Positions 8,056-16,938 are shown, numbered from the stretch's first letter. The stretch is 64,000 nt of DNA from Pseudonocardia kujensis (GCF_021283305.1 NZ_JAJSOK010000013.1:78434-142433), one strand, 5' to 3'. Numbers and translations: made by a program. Notes: generated by a model from the letters alone, not told the origin.

Positions 8056-9324
8056 GTGATCACTCGATCGAGGCGCCTCCCCACCACGGCCGCACTGGCG
8101 GTGACGGGCACCGTGCTGGCCGTCGCCGCGGCGGCGGGCTGCTCCACCCAGGCCCAGGCCGGAGCGGCGGAGCCGGGCGCGAAGAACGTCATCTTCGTCA
8201 ACGGCGACGGCATGTCCGCCGCCCACCGGGAGGCCGGGCGGCTCGCCCAGGTCGGCCTCGACGGGCAGCTCGGGATGGACGAGATGCCCGTCGGCGGGAC
8301 GCTGACCACCGACTCGCGCGACCCGAAGTCCCTGGTCACCGACTCGGCGGCGGCGGCGACCGCGTGGGCGACGGGGCAGAAGACCTCCAACGGGGCCATC
8401 TCCGTCGATCTCGACAAGAGGCCGCTGCCGACCCTCGGGCAGCAGGCCAAGCAGGCGGGCAAGGCCACCGGCCTCGTCACCACCGCGCAGGTCACGGACG
8501 CGAGCCCGGCCGCGTTCTTCGCGCAGACCGCCGACCGCAAGAACCAGGACGACATCGCGCGTCAGTACCTCGAGCAGAGCAAGCCGGACGTGATCCTGGG
8601 CGGCGGCGAGGACTGGTGGCTGCCGAAGGGCACGCCGGGTGCCTTCCCCGACACCCCCGCCGAGGACCCCGAGGAGGCGAGCCGGGGCACCAGGGGCGAC
8701 CTCGTCGCCGAGGCGAAGCAGCAGGGCTACGCCTACGCCTCGACGCCCGCCCAGCTCGCCGCGGCCGACGGCCCGAAGCTGCTGGGGCTCTTCGCGAACG
8801 AGGAGATGTTCCAGCAGGGGCCGGAGGGCCAGGGCGACGTCTACGCCCCGGTCGTCGACCTGGCGACCATGACCCGCAAGGCGCTCGACACCCTGACCGG
8901 CACCGGCGGCGACAAGGGCTTCTTCCTGTTCGTCGAGGAGGAGGCGGTCGACGAGTTCGCCCACGACAACAACGGACCGAGGGTCCTGCAGGCGATGCAG
9001 CAGCTGGAGTCGGCCGTCGACGTCGCCCGGGCCTACGTCGCCGACCACCCCGACACGATGCTCGTGGTCACCGGCGACCACGACTGCGGCGGGCTGACGG
9101 TCGAGGCGCCCGCGACCGGGCCGGCCCCGGCCGGCACCCCGGCTCCCGACGGACCGTTCCCGGTCCCCGGCAGCACGCAGCAGTTCGTCATGAAGTGGTC
9201 GACCGAGGAGCACACGGACGTGCCGGTGCCGGTGAGCGCCGAGGGCCCCGGCTCCGAGGCCTTCGACGGCCGCCACGCGAACACCGACGTCCACGAGATC
9301 CTGGCCCGCTCCCTCGGGGTCTGA
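8056..9324 (+). CDS. Alkaline phosphatase, PhoA type, lipoprotein
   Basis: A 422-residue phosphomonoesterase predicted to be anchored outside the membrane. The start at GTG 8056 gives a typical signal peptide ending in the lipobox AAAGC. Metal and catalytic residues of the PhoA family are visible: GDGMS (first zinc/magnesium aspartate), VTDSAAAATAWATG with the nucleophilic serine, VDEFAH, TGDHDCGG, and HTDVP with the last zinc histidine. It would release inorganic phosphate from organic phosphates. The open frame extends further upstream, but this adds no conserved sequence. I see no clear Pho box. Confidence 0.88.
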   Translation: MITRSRRLPTTAALAVTGTVLAVAAAAGCSTQAQAGAAEPGAKNVIFVNGDGMSAAHREAGRLAQVGLDGQLGMDEMPVGGTLTTDSRDPKSLVTDSAAAATAWATGQKTSNGAISVDLDKRPLPTLGQQAKQAGKATGLVTTAQVTDASPAAFFAQTADRKNQDDIARQYLEQSKPDVILGGGEDWWLPKGTPGAFPDTPAEDPEEASRGTRGDLVAEAKQQGYAYASTPAQLAAADGPKLLGLFANEEMFQQGPEGQGDVYAPVVDLATMTRKALDTLTGTGGDKGFFLFVEEEAVDEFAHDNNGPRVLQAMQQLESAVDVARAYVADHPDTMLVVTGDHDCGGLTVEAPATGPAPAGTPAPDGPFPVPGSTQQFVMKWSTEEHTDVPVPVSAEGPGSEAFDGRHANTDVHEILARSLGV

Positions 9325-9429
9325 CCCCGCTCCGGTCCGATGCCGCGCCGGCGTCGTCGGGAGGCCTCGAGCGCTCTGGACGGCGCCGGCGTCACGCCGA
9401 CGGGGGACGGCCTCCGGTTGCGAGGATGT

Positions 9430-9459
9430 GTTACCGCCGGTAACGTTACCGCCGGTAAC
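9430..9459. promoter_or_regulatory. Tandem perfect palindrome, putative operator
   Basis: The 15-bp inverted repeat GTTACCGCCGGTAAC (6-bp arms, 3-bp centre) occurs twice without a gap, at 9430-9444 and 9445-9459. It lies 32 bp before the start of the diiron oxygenase gene. The size and symmetry fit two dimers of a TetR-type repressor. No such regulator gene is adjacent, so the protein that binds is unknown. Confidence 0.75.
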
Positions 9460-9491
9460 GCCAGTAGTCGTCGATCCGCGAAGGAGCGACC

Positions 9492-10436
9492 ATGGACGAC
9501 ACCATTGCCCTTGACCGCCCGCTGACCAGCGCCGACCGGGGCGCCGACACGGCCGTCGAGGGCGACCTCGGCGACGTCACGCGGCGCCTGCTGCGCTCGT
9601 CGGAGATGCTGTCCTTCGACCCCGTGCAGGAGGTCGACTGGGAGACGCCGCTGGACACGGCCTTCCACGGCGCGAGCCCGGAGTGGAGCACCCTCTACGG
9701 CACGGCCTACTGGGACGAGCTGACCCCGGAGCAGCAGCGCGAGCTGACCCGCCAGGAGTCGGCGTCCGTCGCGAGCACCGGCATCTGGTTCGAGATGATC
9801 CTGCAGCAGATGGTGCTGCGGGACTTCTACGCCAAGGACCCGACCGACCCGGCCTTCCAGTGGGCGCTCACCGAGATCGCGGACGAGTGCCGCCACTCGA
9901 TCATGTTCGCCCGCGGGGTGGCCAAGCTGGGCGCGCGGCCGTACCGGCCGAAGCGGTCGGTCGTCGAGCTCGGCCGCGCGTTCGCGGCGCTCGCCGGCGG
10001 CGAGGCGGCCTACGCGGCGATCCTGGTCGCGGAGGAGGTCCTCGACGTCATGCAGCGGGACTGGATGCGCGACGAGCGGGTGGTCCCCTTCGTCCGCACG
10101 ATCAACAACATCCACGTGGTCGAGGAGTCCCGGCACATGAAGTTCGCCCGGGACGAGGTCCGTGAGCGGATGCGGGGCGCGGGCGCCCTGCGCCGCCAGG
10201 CCGACGCCGTCGTGATCGCCGGGGCGGCGTACCACATCGTGACCAGCATGGTCAGCGACGACGTCTACGAGGCGGCCGGGCTGGACCGCAGGCGGGCCGT
10301 GCGCGAGGCCCGGGCCAACGAGCACCACAAGGCGCTGCTGCGCTCGAGCTGCGCCGGGCTGATGGAGTTCCTCGGCTCGGCCGGGCTGCTCACGCCGGCC
10401 GCGCGGGCGATCTACCGCCGCGCGAACCTGCTCTGA
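9492..10436 (+). CDS. AurF-like diiron oxygenase
   Basis: A 314-residue protein of the p-aminobenzoate N-oxygenase (AurF) family, helical non-heme diiron oxygenases. The iron ligands can be followed: E in RQESASVAS, E in GIWFEMI, DECRH near residue 135, EEV near 178, and EESRH near 211. The start ATG has GAAGGAG at the right distance. The next gene encodes a ferredoxin-reductase fusion, an obvious electron source. AurF itself makes nitro groups from arylamines; many actinobacterial relatives have unknown substrates, so N-oxygenation or hydroxylation is only a family expectation. It sits directly behind a tandem palindromic operator. Confidence 0.85.
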   Translation: MDDTIALDRPLTSADRGADTAVEGDLGDVTRRLLRSSEMLSFDPVQEVDWETPLDTAFHGASPEWSTLYGTAYWDELTPEQQRELTRQESASVASTGIWFEMILQQMVLRDFYAKDPTDPAFQWALTEIADECRHSIMFARGVAKLGARPYRPKRSVVELGRAFAALAGGEAAYAAILVAEEVLDVMQRDWMRDERVVPFVRTINNIHVVEESRHMKFARDEVRERMRGAGALRRQADAVVIAGAAYHIVTSMVSDDVYEAAGLDRRRAVREARANEHHKALLRSSCAGLMEFLGSAGLLTPAARAIYRRANLL

Positions 10437-10487
10437 GCGGACCGGGACGACAGGACAGCCGACAGGACACGGACGACAGGCCCCGCG

Positions 10488-12014
10488 ATGCCGTACGCGA
10501 TCACCCAGACCTGCTGCACCGACGCGTCGTGCGTCGCGGCGTGCCCGGTCAACTGCATCCACCCGACACCGGACGAGCCGGACTTCGGCACCACGGACAT
10601 GCTCTACATCGACCCGCGGTCGTGCATCGACTGCGGCGCGTGTGCCGACGCGTGCCCGGTCGAGGCCATCCACCCGGTCGACCTGCTGAGCGGCCCGCTC
10701 GAGGGGTACGCGGAGGTCAACGCCGAGTTCTACGCGGACCGGCCGACGTCGGCGGTCGACGAGGCGGAGCGGACCCCGGTGTTCCACCGCTGGGGCCCGC
10801 CGTCCTTCGACCACGCCGTCCCGGCCGGCTTCCCGGCGCTCGACGTGGCGGTGGTCGGCACCGGGCCGGCGGGGATGTACGCGGTGCAGGACCTGCTCCT
10901 GCACACGAACGCCCGGGTCACGCTGTTCGACCGGCTCGCCGTCGCGGGCGGGCTGGTGCGGTTCGGCGTGGCGCCCGACCACCCGTCGACCAAACGGATC
11001 GGCGAGTCGTTCGCCCGCCACCACCGCCACCACCGGCTGCGGATGCGGCTCGGGGTGGAGGTGGGCCGGGACGTCACGCCGGCGCAGCTCGCCGCCGAGC
11101 ACGACGCGGTGATCTACGCCGTCGGTGCCGCGGAGTCACGCTCGCTCGGCGTCCCGGGGGAGGACCTGCCCGGCAGCCTGCCGGCCACCACGGTCGTCGG
11201 TTGGTACAACGGCCATCCCGAGATCGCGCCCGGCGCGGTCGACCTGTCGTCGGGGCGGGTGGTCGTCGTCGGCACCGGGAACGTCGCGCTCGACGTCGCC
11301 CGGATCCTCACGGCCGACCCGGCCGACCTGGAGGACACCACGATCGCGGGTGCGGCCCTGGACCTGCTGCGCGGGTCCGGTGTGCGCGAGGTCGTCCTGC
11401 TGGCCCGGCGCGGCCCGGACACCGCCGCGTACACGCGGCCCGAACTGGTGGCGCTGCTCCACCGGGAGGGCGTGGAGGTCGTGGTCGACGACGCCGACCC
11501 GCGCACCGGGAAGGCGATCGACGAGGCGGCGCCGGGCGAGCACGCCGCGCTGCTGCAGACGGCGCGCCGCGAGGTCGTCGACTGGTCGGTGCCGGGGCCC
11601 GACGGCCGGCGCCGGCTGGTCCTGCGGTTCCACACGTCGCCCACCGCGATCACCGGCTCCGGCCGGGTCGAGGCGGTGCGGGTGACCGGCCCCCACGGCG
11701 AGGTGGAGATCCCGGCCGGGATGGTCGTCCGGGCCGTCGGGCACCGCGGGCGGCCGCTGGCCGGCCTGCCGTTCGACGACGCCACGGGTACGGTCCCGAA
11801 CCACGAGGGCCGCGTCGAGGGCATGCCCGGCAGCTACGTCGTCGGCTGGATCAAGCGCGGCTCCACCGGGGGGATCGGCGCCAACCGCACCGACGCCGCC
11901 GAGACCGTCAGGGCCCTGGTCGACGACGCCGTGGAGGGCAGGCTGCCGAACCGGCGGAGGCGCCGTATCCCGTTGCCGCTGCTCGGTTCGCGGCGGCGCC
12001 ATCGGGTGTCCTAG
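10488..12014 (+). CDS. fprB: Ferredoxin / ferredoxin-NADP+ reductase fusion (FprB type)
   Basis: A 508-residue fusion. Residues 1-75 form a 7Fe- or 8Fe-type ferredoxin with CCTDASCVAACPVNC and CIDCGACADACP. The rest is an adrenodoxin-reductase-like flavoprotein with an FAD motif (VVGTGPAGMYAV near 120-131), an NADP motif (VVVGTGNVALDVARI near 258-272) and the C-terminal GWIKRGSTGGIGANR block. It moves electrons from NADPH through the bound clusters. Placed 51 bp after the AurF-like oxygenase in the same direction, it probably reduces that diiron centre. Its stop codon shares the bases CTAG with the stop of the convergent neighbour. Confidence 0.9.
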   Translation: MPYAITQTCCTDASCVAACPVNCIHPTPDEPDFGTTDMLYIDPRSCIDCGACADACPVEAIHPVDLLSGPLEGYAEVNAEFYADRPTSAVDEAERTPVFHRWGPPSFDHAVPAGFPALDVAVVGTGPAGMYAVQDLLLHTNARVTLFDRLAVAGGLVRFGVAPDHPSTKRIGESFARHHRHHRLRMRLGVEVGRDVTPAQLAAEHDAVIYAVGAAESRSLGVPGEDLPGSLPATTVVGWYNGHPEIAPGAVDLSSGRVVVVGTGNVALDVARILTADPADLEDTTIAGAALDLLRGSGVREVVLLARRGPDTAAYTRPELVALLHREGVEVVVDDADPRTGKAIDEAAPGEHAALLQTARREVVDWSVPGPDGRRRLVLRFHTSPTAITGSGRVEAVRVTGPHGEVEIPAGMVVRAVGHRGRPLAGLPFDDATGTVPNHEGRVEGMPGSYVVGWIKRGSTGGIGANRTDAAETVRALVDDAVEGRLPNRRRRRIPLPLLGSRRRHRVS

Positions 12015-13393
12015 GCCACTCCGGCCCGGGCGGCGAGGCCGGTGCGGGTCAGCAGCCCGGCGAGCCGGCCGTCGCGCAGCAGCACGGCGTACGCGGCACC
12101 GGCGGCGTCGAGGCGGACGAGGGCCTCGTTCGCGGTCTCGCCGGTGCCCACGGTGACCGGCGGCGGGCCCGCGAGCCCGCCCACCGGCGTCGCCGGGTCC
12201 CTGCGGGCGGCCTCGGCGGCGAGCACCGCCGGGTCGAGGACCCCGAGGACCTCGGAGGCGGCGGTGGCGAAGTCGGGGCTGCGGCCGGGCAGGACGACGG
12301 GGATCACGGGCTGGTCGTGTGCCGGGCCCGCGGCCAGTGCGGCGGCCTCGCCGAGCGGCGTGCGGGTGGTGACGGTGTGCACCGGCGCGGCGGCGTCGGC
12401 GAGCAGCCCGGGGCGGTCGTCGTCGAGGAACCCGAAGCGGCGCAGCCAGTCCACGGAGTGGTACTTGGACAGGTAGGCGCGCCCGGAGTCGGGGAGGACG
12501 GCGACCACGGTGTGCTCGGGCCCGAGCCCCCGCGCGACCCGCAGCGCCGCCGCCACGACCAGCCCGGACGAGGCGCCGACCAGCAGCCCCTCCTCGCGGG
12601 CGAGCCGGCGGGTGGTCAGCACCGACTCGCGGTCGGGGACCGCCTCGATCCGGTCGACGACGTCCTGGTGGTAGGACAGCGGCCAGGTGTCGTCGACGGT
12701 GTCGGTGTGCCGGTAGTGCCCGGAGGCCTCGACGAAGAACGGGCTGCCGTCGCCCCCGTGGTAGACCGAGGTCGCCGGGTCCGCGCCGACGACCTCGACC
12801 CGGCCCACCTCCTTGAGGTACCGCCCGGTGCCCGAGATCGTGCCGCCGGTGCCGATCCCGGCGACGAGGTGCGTCACCCGGCCCTCGGTCGCGGCCCAGA
12901 TCTCGGGGCCCGTCGTCGCGTGGTGGACCGCCGGGTTCGCGGGGTTGTCGTACTGGTCGGCGAACCAGCCCCCGGGGGTCTCCGCCGCGATCCGCTGCGC
13001 CAGCCGGTTGACGTGCTCGGGGTGTTCGCGGGGCAGGCTCGCGGAGGTCGTCACGACCTCGGCGCCGTAGGCGCGCAGGATGTCCAGCTTCTCCACGGCC
13101 ACCGTGTCGGGCAGGACGACGACGATGCGGTGCCCGCGGACCGCCGCGGCCTGCGCGAGCCCGATCCCGGTGTTGCCCGAGGAGGCCTCGACGATGGTGC
13201 CGCCGGGGGCGAGCACGCCGTCGCGCTCGGCGGCGAGCACCATCGCGGCGGCGGCCCGGTCCTTCACCGAGCCGCCGGGGTTGAGGTACTCGGGCTTGAC
13301 GAGCACCGTGGCCGCGAGACCGGCGGTGAGCCGGTGCAGCCGGACGAGCGGGGTGCCCCCGACCAGGTCGATCAGTGAGTCGTGGATGACCAT
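12011..13393 (-). CDS. PLP-dependent cystathionine beta-synthase-like enzyme
   Basis: A 460-residue fold-type II enzyme with a C-terminal CBS-domain region. The PLP lysine lies in NPGGSVKDR (near 44), the serine loop is ASSGNTG (near 74), and the phosphate loop is GIGTGGTISGTG (near 180). The last 120 residues carry two weak CBS motifs, a possible S-adenosylmethionine-responsive module by analogy to human CBS. Reaction: serine plus homocysteine to cystathionine, or a cysteine synthase variant. I chose ATG 13393 over the upstream GTG because the family begins close to IHDSLIDLVGGTPLV. A 65-residue gene ends 23 bp upstream in the same direction. Confidence 0.88.
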   Translation of the reverse strand: MVIHDSLIDLVGGTPLVRLHRLTAGLAATVLVKPEYLNPGGSVKDRAAAAMVLAAERDGVLAPGGTIVEASSGNTGIGLAQAAAVRGHRIVVVLPDTVAVEKLDILRAYGAEVVTTSASLPREHPEHVNRLAQRIAAETPGGWFADQYDNPANPAVHHATTGPEIWAATEGRVTHLVAGIGTGGTISGTGRYLKEVGRVEVVGADPATSVYHGGDGSPFFVEASGHYRHTDTVDDTWPLSYHQDVVDRIEAVPDRESVLTTRRLAREEGLLVGASSGLVVAAALRVARGLGPEHTVVAVLPDSGRAYLSKYHSVDWLRRFGFLDDDRPGLLADAAAPVHTVTTRTPLGEAAALAAGPAHDQPVIPVVLPGRSPDFATAASEVLGVLDPAVLAAEAARRDPATPVGGLAGPPPVTVGTGETANEALVRLDAAGAAYAVLLRDGRLAGLLTRTGLAARAGVA

Positions 13394-13415
13394 GGCCCCG
13401 GACGATGCCACACGC

Positions 13416-13613
13416 TCAGACGTGCGCACAGGCGATCAGGTCGCCGGGGGCGCCGAGGGCGCGCAGGTCGGCGAGGACCCGCTCGCGGTCGCGGTCGGCC
13501 GGGAGGATGCCGCCGAAGGGGGCGGCGGGGCGGAACTGCTCGAGCCGGAACGGGTTCCAGCGGCGGCGCGGGCGGTCGGTGCGGCGGGCGGTGCGGGTGA
13601 AGGTGATGCTCAT
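13416..13613 (-). CDS. Small basic protein, 65 aa, upstream of the CBS-like gene
   Basis: A 65-residue frame with ATG at 13613 and a GGGAG ribosome site. The N-terminal 25 residues are strongly basic (TRTARRTDRPRRRW); the rest contains LEQFRPAAPFGGILPADRDRERVL and ends in CAHV. No family recognised. It ends 23 bp before the cystathionine beta-synthase-like gene and is likely co-transcribed with it. Confidence 0.6.
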   Translation of the reverse strand: MSITFTRTARRTDRPRRRWNPFRLEQFRPAAPFGGILPADRDRERVLADLRALGAPGDLIACAHV

Positions 13614-13747
13614 GGCCGTGCTCCCTGTCGGTGTCCACGGGGCTCGTTCCCCGCTGGACACACCGTCCCGCCGCGGCGCCCGGGGCACCGTCGGGCCGAC
13701 GCCCGATCCGCCGGGGGAGCGGGGTGTCGGGCGATCGGGGGACGGGC

Positions 13748-14656
13748 TCAGCGCGGCGCGGCCCGGCTGTCGTCGCTGCTGTCGTCGCTCTCGCTGCTGT
13801 CGCCGCTGTCGTCGCTGTCGCTGAGCAGGGGCGAGCGGACCAGCACGAACGTGCCGAGGATCAGGGCGGCGCCGCCGGCGGCCGCCATGGCGTACCAGGC
13901 GCCCCCGCGGACGTGCTCGTCGTAGACGACCACGCCCCAGGCCGTCGCGAGCAGCGGGTTCGCCAACGTGAAGCCCGGCTGCGAGGCCACCAGGCTCCCG
14001 GCCTGCAACGCGGTCTGGAGCAGGAAGAACGACAGCGGCCCCACGACGACCACCGTCCAGGTCTGCCACGCGGTGAGGACCCCGGACACGCCCTCCCGCT
14101 GCGCGATCGCCCCGACCGCCGCCACCAGCACCGCGACGTAGCCGAACGCCGTGCCGGTCCCGACGCCGAGCCATCCCGCGCGCGCCGCACCCGTCGTCGC
14201 GCGGCCGGCCGCCACGGTCACCCCGACGATCAGGGCGACGACGGCGGACCCCACCGCCCACATCCAGCCGGGCACCCCGACGGGGTCGCCGCCCTGCGGG
14301 GCCAGCGCGACCACGACCATCGCCAACCCGGCGGCGAGCACGGCGATCGCCGTCCACTCCTGGCGGCCCGGTCGCGCGCCGAAGGCCCATGCGGCCAGCA
14401 GCACGGTGAACGGGAGCTCCGCCACCAGCAGCGGCTGCACGACCGCGACCCCGGCCAGCGTCAGCGCGACGGCCTGGACGAGGAACCCCACGATCACACA
14501 GGCGATCCCGCCCAGCCAGGACGGCCTCCGGACCAGGTCGAACAGCAGACCGATCGAGAACTCCCGCTCGGCGGGCTCCTCGCGGGCCGCCTTGCGCTGC
14601 AACACCGAGGCGGCCGCGTTCAGCGCCGCCGCCACCACTGCCAGGACAGCACCCAC
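13748..14656 (-). CDS. DMT (EamA-like) permease with acidic tail
   Basis: A 302-residue membrane protein with about nine hydrophobic segments and the repeated architecture of the drug/metabolite transporter superfamily. The start VGAVLAVVAAALNAAASVLQ followed by RKAAREEP is typical of actinobacterial DMT members. The start is taken at GTG 14656. The last 25 residues are an unusual low-complexity Ser/Asp tail (SDSDDSGDSSESDDSSDD), encoded by TCG/GAC-type repeats at about 13757-13831. Exported substrate unknown. It is divergent from the acyl-CoA ligase gene. Confidence 0.8.
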   Translation of the reverse strand: MGAVLAVVAAALNAAASVLQRKAAREEPAEREFSIGLLFDLVRRPSWLGGIACVIVGFLVQAVALTLAGVAVVQPLLVAELPFTVLLAAWAFGARPGRQEWTAIAVLAAGLAMVVVALAPQGGDPVGVPGWMWAVGSAVVALIVGVTVAAGRATTGAARAGWLGVGTGTAFGYVAVLVAAVGAIAQREGVSGVLTAWQTWTVVVVGPLSFFLLQTALQAGSLVASQPGFTLANPLLATAWGVVVYDEHVRGGAWYAMAAAGGAALILGTFVLVRSPLLSDSDDSGDSSESDDSSDDSRAAPR

Positions 14657-14884
14657 GCGCCCGGATAACCGTTCCCCCGGAACTCGAACCGCCGGCGGCG
14701 ATGAGTTCCCGCGCACGGTGCTCGGGGCGATCGGCCTGTACGTGCGGCCGACCGGCCCGCTGACCGCTCCGGTCACGCCGGACGCTCCGCCCCGGTCCGC
14801 CGCCGGGCCGGGCCTTGAAGGAGCCCACAAGCCGCCGCGCCGCGGGCGGGTGACAGCCCCCGCCCGCCCGACGACCCTGACGCC

Positions 14885-16441
14885 ATGACGACGCGCCCCG
14901 GCGAGCTGCTGATCACCGACTTCCTCCGTCGGGCGCGCCGGCACCATCCCCACCGCGAGATCGTGGCGTACGCGCACGGCGACGAGGTCCTGCGCTACGA
15001 CTACGCCGCCTACGCCGACCGGGTCCACCGGCTGGCGGGGGCGCTGCGCCGGCTCGGCGTGCGGCCGGGGGACCGGGTGGCGAGCCTGGCCTGGAACCAC
15101 CACCGCCATCTCGAGCTCTACGCAGCGGTCCCGCAGGTCGGGGCGGTGCTGCACACGCTCAACCTGCGGCTGTCCGCCGAGGAGATCGCCTACATCGCCG
15201 GGCACGCCGACGACCGGCTCATCGTGGCCGACGCCGAGCTGGCCCACCTGCTCGACGGCGTGCAGCCCGAGCTGGGCGTGCTCGACACCGGCGACGCCTA
15301 CGAGGCACTGCTGGTCGAGGGCCCGGCCTACGACGGCGAGCCCGGCGTGCGCGAGGACGACCTCGCCGTCCTCTGCTACACCTCCGGCACGACCGGCCGG
15401 CCGAAGGGCGTCGGGTACAGCCACCGCGGTCTGTACCTGCACACCTTCGCCGCCTGCCTCGCCGACGGACACGCGATCTCCGCCGCGGACACCGTGCTGC
15501 ACGTCGTGCCGATGTTCCACGCCAACGCCTGGGGCGTCCCGTTCGCGGCCACGATGACCGGCGCGACGCAGGTGCTCCCCGGGCCGCACCCGACGCCGGC
15601 GGAGATCGCGCGGATCATCGAGCGGGAGAAGGTCACCTACGTCGGGATGGTGCCGACGGTGGCCGTCGACATCCTCCGGCACGTCCGCGAGCACGGCGGC
15701 GACCTGCGCAGCCTGCGCGCGCTGGTGCTCGGCGGCTCCACCCCGAGCCTCGCCCTGATCCGCGACCTCGAGGAGGAGCTGGGCATCCCCGTCTACCAGG
15801 GCTGGGGGATGACCGAGCTGTCCCCGATGGCCAGCTTCACCCGCCCGCCGCGGCCGATCGCCGACCGCGAGGAGCACCGCCGGCGCACGCAGAGCCAGGG
15901 CCGGCTGCTGCCGGGCCTGCAGTGGCGGATCGTCGACGACGCCGGCGGCGAGCTCCCGTGGGACGGCGAGTCGGCGGGGGAGCTGCAGGTCAAGGGGCCG
16001 TGGGTGGCCACCGGGTACTACCTCGGCGAGGCCCCCGAACGGTTCGACGACGGCTGGCTGATGACCGGGGACGTCGCCGTGATCGACCCGGACGGCTGGA
16101 TGCGGATCGTCGACCGCGCCAAGGACCTGATCAAGAGCGGGGGCGAGTGGATCAGCTCGCTGGCCCTGGAGCAGGCGCTGCTGGCCGACCCGGAGGTGGC
16201 GGAGGCCGCCGTGGTCGCCGTGCCGCACCCGCGCTGGCAGGAGCGGCCGCTGGCGCTGGTGGTGCTGCACGCCGGATCGACGGCGACGGGGGAGGAGCTG
16301 AAGGCGCGGCTCGGCGAGCGCGTACCGCGCTGGTGGCTGCCCGAGCGCGTCGAGGTCACCACCGAGCTGCCGCGCACCAGCGTGGGGAAGCTCGACAAGC
16401 GGTCGCTGCGCGAGCACTGGTCGGCCGGCGTCCACGCTTGA
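14885..16441 (+). CDS. Acyl-CoA ligase (AMP-forming)
   Basis: A 518-residue ANL-superfamily enzyme that activates a carboxylic acid to its acyl-adenylate and then to the CoA thioester. The motifs are YTSGTTGRPKG near residue 165, YQGWGMTE near 305, LMTGDVAVIDPDGW near 395, IKSGGEWIS near 415, and the C-terminal catalytic lysine in TSVGKLDKR. The similarity is closest to medium/long-chain fatty-acid ligases. It stands next to LLM oxidoreductase and SnoaL-like genes but is convergent with them, separated by a strong hairpin. Confidence 0.9.
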   Translation: MTTRPGELLITDFLRRARRHHPHREIVAYAHGDEVLRYDYAAYADRVHRLAGALRRLGVRPGDRVASLAWNHHRHLELYAAVPQVGAVLHTLNLRLSAEEIAYIAGHADDRLIVADAELAHLLDGVQPELGVLDTGDAYEALLVEGPAYDGEPGVREDDLAVLCYTSGTTGRPKGVGYSHRGLYLHTFAACLADGHAISAADTVLHVVPMFHANAWGVPFAATMTGATQVLPGPHPTPAEIARIIEREKVTYVGMVPTVAVDILRHVREHGGDLRSLRALVLGGSTPSLALIRDLEEELGIPVYQGWGMTELSPMASFTRPPRPIADREEHRRRTQSQGRLLPGLQWRIVDDAGGELPWDGESAGELQVKGPWVATGYYLGEAPERFDDGWLMTGDVAVIDPDGWMRIVDRAKDLIKSGGEWISSLALEQALLADPEVAEAAVVAVPHPRWQERPLALVVLHAGSTATGEELKARLGERVPRWWLPERVEVTTELPRTSVGKLDKRSLREHWSAGVHA

Positions 16442-16480
16442 CCGGCGCAGCCTGACCGGCGCACACCGGCCCGGACACGG

Positions 16481-16515
16481 ACGAGGGGCCGCGGGGAGAA
16501 CCCGCGGCCCCTCGT
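16481..16515. terminator. Bidirectional hairpin terminator
   Basis: A perfect 15-bp stem (ACGAGGGGCCGCGGG at 16481-16495 with its complement at 16501-16515) and a GAGAA loop. It lies between the convergent ends of the acyl-CoA ligase gene (16441) and the SnoaL-like gene (16530), so it can stop transcription from both sides. No T-run is present. Confidence 0.75.
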
Positions 16516-16529
16516 CGTCGTCGCCCCGG

Positions 16530-16937
16530 TCAGGGCGCCACGAACACCGCCGTGGTGTGCTCGGTGTCGAGGAACTCCTTCACCGAGCTGATCTTGCCGT
16601 CCCGCACGGTGAACACGAAGTGGTACAGGTTGTTGTAGACCCGCCCGTTCTTCAGCTCCGCGTACGACTCGGTCTCCACCGCGACCCGCTCGCCCTCGGC
16701 GGTGAACGCCAGCGGGGTCAGCGTGATCGCGCCGGTCGTCGTGCCCTCCGCGATGCCGCCGAGCATCTCGCCGAAGCCCGCCTTGTCCTTGGTGCCGGAG
16801 ATCCCCGGGATGTTGCCGGCGACCCACCACGTGGCGTCGTCGGTCAGCGAGCCCAGGATCCCCTGCACGTCACCGGAGGAGAAGACCTCCATGAACTCGG
16901 TGACGACCTTCTTGTTCTCCTCCTCGAGCGCGCCCAC
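16530..16937 (-). CDS. SnoaL-like / NTF2-fold protein
   Basis: A 135-residue cone-shaped alpha+beta barrel protein of the SnoaL/limonene-epoxide-hydrolase superfamily. It has the usual opening helix (EEENKKVVTEFMEVFSSGD), the DDATWWV strand near 34 and the FVFTVRDGKISSVKEFLDTE ending. GTG 16937 follows the stop of the LLM oxidoreductase gene by one base, so the two are coupled. These proteins act as small hydrolases, isomerases or cyclases on lipophilic substrates. With an LLM monooxygenase upstream, epoxide or lactone chemistry is a reasonable guess but unproven. Confidence 0.82.
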   Translation of the reverse strand: MGALEEENKKVVTEFMEVFSSGDVQGILGSLTDDATWWVAGNIPGISGTKDKAGFGEMLGGIAEGTTTGAITLTPLAFTAEGERVAVETESYAELKNGRVYNNLYHFVFTVRDGKISSVKEFLDTEHTTAVFVAP

Positions 16938-16938
16938 G

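Noticed and set aside
13748..16435. An 895-residue minus-strand open frame covering the acyl-CoA ligase gene
   Set aside because: Only the last 302 codons (13748-14656) have membrane-protein character and a family match. The rest is antisense to the ligase, rich in Arg, His and Val, and is a GC-content artefact.
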